NCBI GenBank assembly: GCA_022497145.1
Contig: MU385866.1
Coordinates: 372,001 to 436,000, forward strand
Source of the DNA: Rostrohypoxylon terebratum
Lineage: Eukaryota; Ascomycota; Sordariomycetes; Xylariales; Hypoxylaceae
Reading direction: 5' to 3'
DNA length: 64,000 nt
Made by a program: the position numbers and the translations under genes. Under the pieces are notes generated by a model, which searched no databases, was not told where the DNA came from, and saw only the letters and a list, made by a program, of their open reading frames with translations. Of this stretch, positions 37,101 to 48,009 are shown one piece after another (position 1 is the first letter of the stretch; the number at the start of each line of letters is the position of its first letter).

Positions 37101-39249
37101 GCACAGTCGTATTGCATTGACGGGCTCGCCTTTAGCCAACAACGTCGAAGAATACCATTCCATGATTAATTGGGTCGCACCTAATTACCTTTCTGATATC
37201 CGCGAATTCAAATCGGAATATTCCAACCCCATCAAATTGGGCCTTTCATATGACGCCACCGCGGCTGACCGCCGTCATGCCGTCAAGATGCTTAATGCCC
37301 TCAAACAAGAAGTCGGTCCCAAAGTACAGCGAATAACGACCGCAGTACTCAAGCACGATATACCGTTGAAGCAGGAATTTATCGTGATAGTTCCACTCAC
37401 ACCTCTCCAACGGGAAGCATACGAAACATTTGTTCGTTATCATACGCAAAATGTGGCTTCTAGTGTCAAGGTGGCTGGTATGACTTCTGGGGGAACTCTG
37501 GGTGTCCTGTGTGCTCATCCCCTGATCATGCTTAAGAAACTTCAGGAAGAGAAAGCAGGTATTACCAAGAAAGCCAATACCAGTCTTCCTCAGGAGCTTG
37601 TGAGTAAGGAGATCGCGCTCATAAATAAGACGCCTGACGTGAACGACTATTCATTGTCCTGGAAGATTGTGATACTCCTCACGATTATCGATGAATGCAA
37701 GCGCGTGGGCGATGCAATTCTCATCTTTAGCCAGTCAATCCGCACCTTGGATTACCTGGAGCGCATCATCCGGAGCAGGAAATTTTCCCTGGTGAGGTTA
37801 GATGGGTCAGTTCCGACGAACACGAGGCAGAATACGGTCAAGGACTTCAACAAGGGCAAAATAGATATATTCCTAATATCTACCAGGTCTGGCGGTGTTG
37901 GACTCAATATGACCACTGCAAATCGGATTATTCTTTTCGACACTAGATTCAACCCTCAAAACGAGCTGCAGGCAATTGGACGCGCGTATCGCATTGGCCA
38001 GAAAAAGCCGGTATACGTTTACCGCCTGGTCTGTGGTGGCACACTTGAAGGGAATCTGTTTAACATGGCGATCAGAAAACTGCAATTGACCTCTCGGGTT
38101 GTCGATGAGAAGAAGCCTATTCCTAAAGCTGGAGCATCTGACAACTGCCTTAAGATGCCCGAAGAATTAGAGCAAAAAGACATCAATGCGCATATTGGCA
38201 AGGATGCCGTTCTCGATAAAGTAATCGAACAACATCGATCGGGCATTAGAGCCATTGAAATGATGGACACCTTCGAACAGGAAGAGCACGAAGAAGCTGC
38301 ATTGACGGCGGAAGAATGTGCAGAGGTAAACAAGCTGATTGAGCGAAATGAGCGTCGCAGGTCGGAACAGAAGACGACTACTCAGGCTCATGGCACCGTT
38401 CTAGCACGCCAACAGGACCCTCCTACCCTCCCTGTAATCCATGAACATAATACACCCCAAATCCACTACGAACCAATCATTTACGGAAGTCATGGTGATG
38501 ATAGCCCCGAGTTTTTCAAGCGGTGTATCACGTCACAACTGGTGCCCATTCAAGGTCAAGGGGATATTGAGGCAGTAAGGAAAAGTCAACAAATTGCCCA
38601 GTCTGTTACAGAAACGGTCGTATCCCGAAAACTATCGACTAAGCTACGAACCCAGATATTCAAGATGATTCAATGGGCGATAGAAGAATACCAGGTCAAA
38701 TTTGCTCTATGTTCAGGCTGTATTTCTCCAACACAGCTTGGTAATATGGATTTATTTGAAATTGCAGAAGTCCGTCGAGAATGGATAGAGCTATCTTGGG
38801 AAGACTGTTTAAAGAGAGTAAAAGAACTCAGAGTGGAGGATGAGAAGCCTGCCGCGAGCCAGCAATCTACGGCAGACCCCGAAGTAGGAATCCCTCACCG
38901 ACAATCTTAACACATGATACAGAACTGATTCGACTAACATCCGTCTTCCAAAAATTAGCACCTTCAATATGCTATAGAGAAAATGTTGTCTGCTCCTCAG
39001 ACACAAGATGCTGGGTTAGCACCCCCAAAACCGCAGAGGCTCGATGATCGAAAAGCATTGGAGGCTGTTTTCGAACGTAGGAACGTCAAGAAGCCATCTA
39101 AAGGTAAAGATCCTCGGCTCCCTAGTTGGGCGACCAACGCGGTGACGAAACAACAACGGGCGGGACCGTCCCCGACTCCATCTTCCACCGCACCGTCAAC
39201 TTCTGTTTCAGCCAGCTCCCATCTATTGTCAAAATCTCCTTTCAAATAA
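34132..39249 (+). CDS. ATRX/ARIP4-like SNF2 chromatin-remodelling ATPase (2 exons, 1680 aa)
   Basis: Rad54-like SNF2 ATPase, expected in the nucleus. The first in-frame ATG is at 34132 (the open frame runs upstream without one). Residues about 1-75 form a small helical N-terminal domain (DDPWNWDTERVVAELCSANR onward), followed by about 650 mostly acidic or disordered residues and a basic patch near 750 (KRRRRRKLAR). The motor has MGLGKT (844-849), DEAH (969-972), LDGSVP (from 1223) and the motif VI arginines in GRAYRIGQ (1283-1290). The frame stops at 38910. However, a GTAGGA donor at 38884, a GACTAAC branch site and acceptor ATTAG (38957-38958) join GAA in phase to 38959-39249, adding a Pro/Ser-rich tail ending LLSKSPFK. 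I favour this spliced form; the unspliced form would end about nine residues past the donor. The subfamily call comes from general resemblance. Confidence 0.9.
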
Positions 39250-40224
39250 TCCTTGCGGTTATCATTGCTTTGGCTTGCATCGAATTTGTACCCGATATTT
39301 CAGCTTTGAAGCAGATTTCTTCGGATAATGATCCTTAGACAAATGGCGTTCGGGGCGGGCTTCTCTTTTGTTATACCCCTATTACCGAGATACCCCTACG
39401 AATTTCGCAATGTTGCGGGTCAGGAACCTCTTTTAGTTCCAGAGAGGCAGACTCTTTGACACAATATTTGGAAATGACGGAGATGGCCTGTTTGCTCTTG
39501 GCAAAAACCACGGGCTTAGCTTTGTACAACGCTGAATTGAAACCGATTGATCTCAAATTGCCGTTATGAGTGAGATGCTAGACATAGATGCTTATTTGAT
39601 TAAACTTGTAAGATGACCATGATATAAATTCCCATAAATTCGTATAACGTAGATATCTTATGATCTCCTGCATCAAAGTCGAAGAGTACCTAGGTCCTAG
39701 GCTCTCTAAACAACCAAACCTTCCCAAGGTATGAGTCCTTCATGATTCACAACGTAGAATTTCAAAATAAGGATTGTAGAAGGTCCTTTTTATATTCCGC
39801 TTTCGTTTCTTCCTATCTGTACCTGACGAGAATTAAAAAAAAGGGGGCAAGTTAAAGTCAAGAACAGGTTTACCACCAACGCCTTACGAATCCGGCCGTC
39901 CCTTGGGAGCAAAATCGCGCGACGACGATTCCCCGGTGATAAACAGAGCGCACACTTTTTTTTTTCCAGTCTATTAACGTAGGCCGTGGGTCGTAGACAC
40001 TCCTCCCCAGTGATACCTACCTAACCTAACCTAAGCAGGCTTTTTTGGGGGGGCGCAGGTAAGATGATGGTATGACGAAAGAATGCGTGAAAAACAACAA
40101 ACAAAAGTTTTTGTTATCTATCCATCCAATCCATTCCTAAATATTGAATGGAACGCTTACGCCATCCTCTGCCCCTTTCTACCGATCCAGCGCGCTTCCC
40201 ACCACTACTACGAACGTAATAAGA
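39250..40224. other. Convergent spacer between the SNF2 gene and Arp8
   Basis: Tail-to-tail spacer of just under 1 kb. It holds a GTACCTAGGTCCTAGG palindrome at 39687-39702 and several homopolymer T and G runs (about 39957-39966, 40042-40055). No supported gene. Confidence 0.6.
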
Positions 40225-42600
40225 TCACCAGGCCCAAAGGACCTTATGATGCAAGACCCTAGCGCCCAACCTCTCGAACTCGAACGGGGTGATCCAGGAG
40301 TCGTTCGCGGGCAGCTTAGCGAACACGCTCGCGCCCTTCCAAACTACGACCTGCTCGTCCATATCCCTAGCCGAGCGGGTGATGAGGATGCGTTCGGAGA
40401 GGTCGGGACGGCGGGTCTTTAACTTCTCCTCGAGGGTGCCGGCGAAACCGGCGGTCTTGGATCCGCCGCCGACGACCATGATGCTGCCGAGGTAGTCGCG
40501 GAGTTTCTTGTCGTCGCCTTTGGCGGCGTTTTGGATGCTGGTTAAGATGGCGATGTCGAGGGGGACGACGGGGAGGACGGCGTCGCGCTCGGCGGCGAGG
40601 GCTTTGGCGCTGCGCGCCGCGGAGTCCACAAACATGCCTGGCGGGGGCGCGGGCGAGAGCCCGTTGCGCGCTGTGGCTGAGCCGTTGGGGGCGGGCGATC
40701 CGGCTCCCGTCACGGAACCGTTCGCGCCAAAATGGAAGGTTGGAGGAACGGGTGTTGCGGCTCCCTCGGGGGCCGGCGAGGCGGCGGCTGAGCCGCCGGG
40801 AGTGCCGTTGTTGAGGTCGCCTCGAAGGAAGTTGAAAGGCTGAGACTTCTCCTTCATGGGGGTGGCGACGTTGGGGTCGGTAGGCATAGAGGGGAAGCCG
40901 TTAGCGTTGGAGACTATGGACGGCTTGATAAGCGCGAGAACGGCTGTCTGTGCCGCAGAGGCTGGGTCGTCGGGTACTTCGACGTCGTAAGCGTTATAGG
41001 AGCGATCAATGAGCTTCCGGCGGCTGCGAATTTTCGTCGAGTTATCGAAAATGGAGGGTTCGTAAAATCCCATCGGGGCGAGGATGACCTCGTCATACGT
41101 TTTAAATTGGTACTTCTTCGTGGATTGGTTCGGTGCGCGGAGGTGGAAATCGCAAGGCTGTACTGATATGTCCTTCTGTACCATGGTGCAGAATTTAATC
41201 TTCAGCTCTTCCGCTAAGAGAAAATCGTATCGTCTTCGTAGGTTGATATCTTGGTAAGGAAAGTTGTCGTAAAGCATCATCTTGATGAATGTTTCCGTGA
41301 CATCGTAGCCACCATACTTGAGGTTGACGCGCGAATCTTCGACGCAGAGCCCATCTTCGACACACGCAATCGATGTGTTTTGGGCTCCGACGTCTACGAC
41401 ACAGGCTTGCGTATAGCCAGCACCGAATGTCGCCGCCATACTCTCTTGTATGAAACATATCTTGTTGAATTCGAACCAAGTCATGCACGACTTGAGAATC
41501 TGCTCTACGTACTTCTTGTCATATAGATCAGGAATAACGAATACGCAGCTGTAGTTCTTCCACGCGCTGTTTCTGGTCAAACCAAGCTCTTGTCTGATAG
41601 CCTTATCTAAGAGGGTCTCGAAGTCGTCGTAAAGATGCTCGGCTGTCGTGTAGTCATCCTCGTTCAACCAACCGTTTTGTATAGGCCACCATAGCTTGAA
41701 CTTGGGGACCGAGTCGTCAGGTATACGCTGGGCGGCTTGGCCAATGAAGCACGATGCTGCCGAGTCGGGGTCCTCCAAAGACTTGACGTCTGTCCATTCA
41801 ATCTGTAGGGGGTCGTTGTGCAATGGTATTTCTTCCGACTCCGTTCGTCTGTTGTAATTAACCACTAGTTCTTTAGAGTTGGGTAACACCTTTAGCTTCT
41901 TCGCTCGCATGTCCACCTTCAAGTCGTTGCACAGCTTTTGATACTTCTTAGACCACTCCTCTCCGTATTGCTGGTCTATGGTCTTGGCTTCGAACTGACG
42001 TCGGGGGAGAGCCTCGTACATTTCGGACTCGGTCTGGGGGAATTTGGTCGCGATGGCCATGGGTATGGTCTTAGGCAAGGCATCACTGGCGAAGCCTATT
42101 CTGAGATTCTGACTGCCGGGATGTATTACGATAACCTTGGACGGGTCCAAGCCTTCGGTGGCAGCCGGGGCACCATCTTCCGGCTGGATATCGGCAACGG
42201 GAAGGGGAACCTCGGCGTTTCCATTGCGCGCAAGGGCTCGGTCGCGGTCTTTGGCACTCTGAACAAGTCGATCTCTATTCGCTTCTGCTTGTAGTCGAAG
42301 GGCTAGTACTTGGTCATCGCGTTTCATGTAATCACTATGTAGTAGAAATCATTAGTTAGCGTTCTAGTTATATTCTACCTATGATAGTATAAGGGTTCAA
42401 AGATATGGAGGGGTCGCGTACGTATAGTAGTTCTTCTGGTTGATCGGTGTGACGTCGGGCCAGCTGGTCTGCTTCATGCTATTGTCCGTCCGCTCGAGTC
42501 CTTCGGCGATGAATACATGTTAGTTGAACATTGATCATAGTACGGCGCGATTGAGCTGACCTTCTCGAGCGAGAACCTTCTCGCTGACTTTGCCAACCAT
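40225..42600 (-). CDS. ARP8: INO80-complex actin-related protein Arp8 (3 exons, 742 aa)
   Basis: Arp8 is a nuclear actin-fold subunit of the INO80 remodeller that contacts extranucleosomal DNA. Spliced as complement(40225-42334, 42422-42500, 42561-42600), 743 codons including stop, GT-AG introns. Exon 1 encodes MVGKVSEKVLARE, exon 2 GLERTDNSMKQTSWPDVTPI. The actin fold begins VIVIHPGSQNLRIGFASDAL. Later family motifs are CVFVIPDLYDKKYVEQILKS, FIQESMAATFGAGYTQACVV (then DVGAQNTSIACVEDG), NLKYGGYDVTETFIKMML, and at the C-terminus IMVVGGGSKTAGFAGTLEEK and VVWKGASVFAKL. An Ala/Gly/Pro-rich insert of about 100 residues lies around residues 505-605, probably disordered and GC-rich. The antisense open frame at 40508-40843 is a shadow. 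Confidence 0.96.
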
Positions 42601-43817
42601 GATTGCGATGTGAAGATGATTGACGATGGTGTTGGTATTGGTGTTGGTGGTGGTGTATTAGCGATGGCAGATATTACGATAGCTGCATTTAGATGGATTT
42701 TGGTTCTTGTGCTAGCCTTTGTAGTTGGGTGGTTCAATGTTGCGACGTGAGATTTGGTTAAGGCTTGAGAAGATTACGGATGCATTTTTAAGATATGGAT
42801 TGTGATCGTGATCAGGTTTGAAACTGTGAGATTTTAATTTTTTTTTGTCTATGGCCAATTTTTGTCTTCAAGCTTTCGTCCTTCTTTCCCTGCGGGCCAT
42901 ATCAAATCAGTCAGTCGCGGCTGCGCCAGAATAATACGCAGTAACTCAATTACTAGCTACAAGAGTACCTCTCATATCCTTCGTCCTGGATCCCGCTAAA
43001 CCCTATTTGAACTAGAGTTAGCGGAGTTCGGTAGCTTGATTATCCTATCTCACTTTAGGTGAGGACCATGCAATTAATTGGTGAGTCCATTCGCGCGATG
43101 AATCAACAACTCTAGTGTTTGGACTCTCTAAGATATCCGTGAGAACCGATATTTTACCTACTTACATGGTTTCTATTGTGAATTTTATTGAGTTTGTACT
43201 TTTCTGTTTACCCCTCTGAAAGCTCTTTCACACTCGTGAGTAGAAGGTAGGTGAGGTTCAGCTTAACCAGGTTCTTCTGACGACTTAGGCAATCCTCTAA
43301 TCCTCTACCTCCGATCTTCCATCTCATAGGACAGACACCATAAGCACAAAGTTGAAAGCGCAAAGCACAAAGAGATCCAGGAAACAACCTCACGAATTCT
43401 GCTTCTCAAACATATCAAATAGAGCATCGATATACATACCTACCAATAATCATAGCAATTTTCAATGTTTTCCAACTTCGCCTTTCGCAAAAATTTTCGC
43501 AAAGCCTTAAAGTTTGAACAGTCACCAGTCACCTGACTACATGACGCCTATGACGTCGCTTTTCAATTTACCTTTTTTCTTCCCCCAGTTGAGTCGTTTG
43601 AGACGTACAAATTCATCCGACCTTCAGAATAGGTGCCTAGCGAAAACGACACGTAGTAATAATTTACGAACTATTTATCTTCCTCGGGCCTTGCTACGAA
43701 GACTTAGCTGAAGAGAACTGTTTCGAAATAATTACACATCATAATTTCTCGGCTTTCTTGACGCCATTTTATTTATCATATTCAGCTGTAGGTCAAGGGT
43801 ATACTCACATATTCACG
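42601..43817. other. Divergent upstream region of Arp8 and the proline-rich gene
   Basis: About 1.2 kb. Pyrimidine-rich or T-rich tracts occur at about 42840-42850 and 43570-43585. The minus frame at 42474-42737 overlaps the Arp8 5' exons and is a shadow. No other gene is supported. Confidence 0.6.
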
Positions 43818-44531
43818 ATGGCGCCTATTCCCGTCTATACCGACAGTCCTATTGCTGCATCGAAGCCATCCGGAGTAACTCCCCAGACTGCCGAAGCGCC
43901 ATCTGCTGTAAACCCAGCAAAACCAGCGACGAGCAGTACATCACCTACTCCAACTAGCAATACTTTATACCCACCCGCACAACCCGGGGCTACGCCTTCA
44001 CTTCCGGCTCCAACGGCGGCCATATCTCAGACATACGTCCCTCAGAATAGTCCTCCAGCGCCACAACCTGGTGCTTTCCCTACCCCGCCAGAAGCCACCA
44101 GAACCAGGATTCCACCACCACCGAAGGCCGGCGAGAAATATCAACCACCCCAGCAGCCGCCGACAACGCAGCCTATGAGCATTCCGTACCCTCCGCAAAT
44201 GGCCATCCCCCCTCCTAGTGCACCATACGCATCTCAGCAGCGTGGCACGTCCACGGCCTCCGTACCTACATCGGTATATGGTGGCCAGGGTCCCACGGCT
44301 ATAGGTGGCCCACCCACCCAAAGCTTACAGCATCCTCCGGGATATCATCAAAACGTAAACGCCTCAGAGTTAGACATGCATCAAAGGTCAGCTATTCAGC
44401 AGAGCGAGTTAGAAAGTCAGAGAGAGGATTCAGGTGGGGTATGGGATTCGGCGAAGAAATGGGCTCAGCAGACGGGTGAAAGACTGGCCGCAGCTGAGAA
44501 TGAAGTATGGAAGAAGCTTAACAAGGACTAA
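43818..44531 (+). CDS. Proline-rich fungal protein of unknown function (237 aa)
   Basis: I chose the ATG at 43818, the first in frame, giving MAPIPVYTDSPIAASKPSGV. I recall this MAPIPVY-type start in uncharacterised ascomycete proteins but cannot name a function. Residues about 20-180 are Pro/Ala/Ser/Gln-rich and probably disordered (TRIPPPPKAGEKYQPPQQPP, then MSIPYPPQMAIPPPSAPYAS). The C-terminal 35 residues change character to an amphipathic charged helix: GVWDSAKKWAQQTGERLAAA then ENEVWKKLNKD. No signal peptide or transmembrane helix. A long Pro-rich arm ending in an amphipathic helix suggests a membrane-surface or protein-binding role, which is inference only. Single exon. It has no obvious link to Arp8. 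Confidence 0.75.
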   Translation: MAPIPVYTDSPIAASKPSGVTPQTAEAPSAVNPAKPATSSTSPTPTSNTLYPPAQPGATPSLPAPTAAISQTYVPQNSPPAPQPGAFPTPPEATRTRIPPPPKAGEKYQPPQQPPTTQPMSIPYPPQMAIPPPSAPYASQQRGTSTASVPTSVYGGQGPTAIGGPPTQSLQHPPGYHQNVNASELDMHQRSAIQQSELESQREDSGGVWDSAKKWAQQTGERLAAAENEVWKKLNKD

Positions 44532-46049
44532 AGTCTAACGGTGCCACCACGGTCTCCGTGACCCTTCGTAGCCGACCATACTCCGGATCAATCCGTCACG
44601 ATCTAGGTCCTAGCGTAGGAAATGCCCACCGAGATCCAAGAAAGACAAATAGTCCAGCGTCGGAGTTTAACAATACGAATAGTCTCTCATGCTGTTCTGG
44701 ATATTTTGGGATTACGAAGCGTTGCGTTTGGACCGGTTAGAATCAGCTATACTCGGGTCTTTTGACCTTTTAGCAAGCAGATCTAATACCAACACGGCGA
44801 TAGCTGTTTGAACAACCTGATCGCAAACGGAAACGAAAAAATTTTGCTTATAGAAGTTACGAGGCTTGATTCATGCTAACCCACGCAGCCCAGGCCTTGT
44901 GGGCTCTGTTCGGAGGACGCGGTACCTATTACTCGTAAGCCGGGCTCGGACAGGCTTTTTTTCTCTCTCTCTTTCGCTCTTTGCCATGAACTTCCGTTTT
45001 GTCATTGGCGACCTTTTTTACGCATGATATGATCTTCCAATGGGTCTACGCTAGGTACCTGGGGAAGTGATCTCGTCATCGATAGCCCGCGATCTTCATG
45101 ACGAGAGGTAGGAGTTGCTAAATTTAATAGCGACGGTCTGCGGGTAAAGGCGAGGCATTGAATAATTTCCCAAAGGAGCCGACAATGTTATGCAGTGGAC
45201 CAGGCCTACCCCGGTAGGCTAGCAAGAAAGTAGCAGCCAGAGCAGCAATAGAGTCGCAGCAAGCCAGCCTCGGAGTGGGGTGCACAAGCGGCCCCCATAG
45301 AATGGAACGATTCATAGAACATGTGGAAAGACTAGAAGCTCATTCCTGCCCACTTTACACGACACGATCTGACAGAAACTAATTAAAATGCTGCTCTTAA
45401 GATGTGACATAGCAGCATGTATAGTACGTATTATGTACCGTCCGAGGGTATTCGAGGTCAGTCTGTCTCGGTATTGATTCCCATTTCGATAATACATCAG
45501 ATATCCAGATGGATCAGATACCTCACACCTAACCTTTTTCGAGTCTGTCTGATATGCATTAGTGTTTTGTGCAAGTTTTCCTATGAATCAAATAGGACTA
45601 TACGCGTGTATTTACGTACACCTACTTGTAATAGGCAGAATTATACCAGCCAAGATACGTGGCGCTGGATAACACTGGTTGGAGATGGGAAGGAAAGGAA
45701 GCAGGTCGAGCCGTACCGTGCAAGCCGAGTTCCATAAGCTGATCCTTCCAAGACATGGAGTCAGGTCAGTTAAGTCAGTTGATACATACTTTTTACCGCG
45801 TATCTTCCTATCTCCATACATCTGAGAAATCTCAAATCGATCAGCGCTTGGCCAACGCTTACGACAGCGGAGCGTAATGCAGGTACATCTCCAACTAGTA
45901 GTATCGTGATCTAGCGCTCAGGCCGCGGCCACAGCCGAGATAGCTAACGACATACCGCGAGGCGCAGGTGATTGCTTAGATGCAGGAGATCTAGCTTAGA
46001 GGACCGCTGCAGCACGCGGCGTTTATGCTGAAGTGTGCTCCGGCTCAGG

Positions 46050-46085
46050 CACCCACAGCGCCCACAACGCCCACAACGCCCACAC
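46050..46085. repeat. About four tandem 9-bp units (ACGCCCACA type)
   Basis: Two exact ACGCCCACA copies preceded by close variants (GCACCCACA, GCGCCCACA), in the gene desert. Confidence 0.75.
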
Positions 46086-47260
46086 ATGTAAGCACTATAA
46101 AAAAATGTACGTTGAGTGGTAACGCGGGTTGGTAAGGGCTGTACGGTTGGGACGGAGAGTCAGGGAGGGTATCCCCCATAGTATGTACATACATAGTACT
46201 ACACACGATACGATAGGTATACGTACTACTACATATTATATTACGACTGAGTCCTGACAAATACAGTACAAGGACATGTCACCGGGTATATCGATAAGAA
46301 TCTTGGAAAGAGAAGAAAAAGCCCTGTTTACCCGATCAAGGATCTTCAGATCCTCTCGGCCATACCCCCCGCGCCATAATATGACGATTGCTATTACTGT
46401 ACTACTACTGCGTACTTTCATATGTACTATAGTAGTACGATTCGGTAAAGCCGTAGGGCCAAACATGTTCCGCAAGGACGGATACGCCAGGATGACGCGA
46501 CTCGGTATTAAGTATGTTGACTAGCTCAAGTGTCAGTGTTTCGTGCGAGATTTGTCGTCTGGGGCTTTGCAAACCAGGAACTAGGTTGTAATGAAAAGTT
46601 CAACGTTGACTTTAATAAGCAATAACCACGAACCCATCTCAAACCCATCTACCTGACTGTCCTAACTGTCATAGGTAATATTAATGTGGCTACCCATCTT
46701 AAACGGAATACTACCTCAACCTTTACCTACAATGTACATAGTAATTACCTAGGTATAGATGCCTGTAAGGTCTACCTAGGTCAGATGCCCACGTTGGGAG
46801 CTACTATACTACTTACAGTCTTACTACCCATGAAGGTAAGTCATCCAAGATTCCAAGGACCTTAGTGACAACCCGTAGGGCTTATCTCTATCGGGAACGA
46901 ATGTCAGGTCCCGTTAGTTAGACCCTGATACATAGATCCAATGACCACCTCGAAAAATCGGATGTTCTATTGAAACTTGGAACTAGTGGGGCGCTCTACC
47001 TCGGCCATTTATTTGTCTCTGACAAGGCAAAACAAAGTTGCTGAACGTTTAGATGAAGGGTTCACGAGAAAAACGCCGTACCAGAATATTTGATATTTCG
47101 TATACTCTGCGCTTGAGCTTTGATAGAACGATATATTTCTCGAATGGTATTATCGAAACAAGTGAGGGGTTGAAGGGAACGTTGGAATGATTGCGAAGGA
47201 GGAATGGAGATGATGGAGATGACAAGATGGACCCCGTTGGCCGGGCGTTCGACATGGAGT

Positions 47261-47284
47261 CTAGAGGCCTAGAGGCCTAGAGGC
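47261..47284. repeat. Three tandem copies of CTAGAGGC
   Basis: Three exact 8-bp units in intergenic DNA. Confidence 0.85.
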
Positions 47285-47982
47285 AGCCCGAGTGAGTGAG
47301 TGATTGCCGTCCTTGGGTCTTTTGGGGGAGGGGTGAGCAGTGGGTAAGTGGATTGGCTGGAGCACGCACACCTTCTAACCAGTCCTTAGGTAATCTTGGA
47401 GAAAAAATTATCCATTGATGTACATAAGATTATGTACGTACGTGCTGGTACGTACCTACATTGTATAAAATTTCCAGTACGAAGTACTTCGTACCTTTTT
47501 TCTAGACATACTCTACCCACCCATATAAGACGACCCCGGTGAATTGTTTCTAAAAATGAACCAGGTATGTGATATGTACCTGGTATATATAACAATAAGA
47601 CTGGAGATTGATATAGACTGACCGAATTTGTCGCGGGGGAAAGTAAGATTTTTTTCCCCTCAAAACGGGACGGCTACATTTCAGATCGCGCACTGCTACT
47701 GTACGCTAATGTTTCCAAAATTTTCTGCCGTAAGCCAAGTGCGCAACCTCACCTCATCAAGATGGTGGAAGAATGGTGGTAGAAGGATAGAAAGAAAGAT
47801 AGATGTGGATCGGGATTTAAGAGGAATGCGGGCAGGCGGGATGCGGTGTGAAGGCACAGCGAAGTACTTACACTAGGTACGCAGTACTACGCAGTACAAG
47901 AGGCTACTAGTAGTAGTAGGTAGCGGGTTTAGTGGATCTGGATTCTGGACCGCTACCTACCTAGTACCTAGTAGTAGCCGTC

Positions 47983-48009
47983 ACTGGAACAACTGGAACA
48001 ACTGGAACG
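47983..48009. repeat. Three tandem copies of ACTGGAACA
   Basis: Two exact 9-bp units plus a third with one change at the last base, intergenic. Confidence 0.8.

Noticed and set aside
38983..39249. Separate 88-residue protein after the SNF2 gene
   Set aside because: Better explained as the terminal exon of the SNF2 gene, since an in-phase intron with branch site and acceptor joins them.
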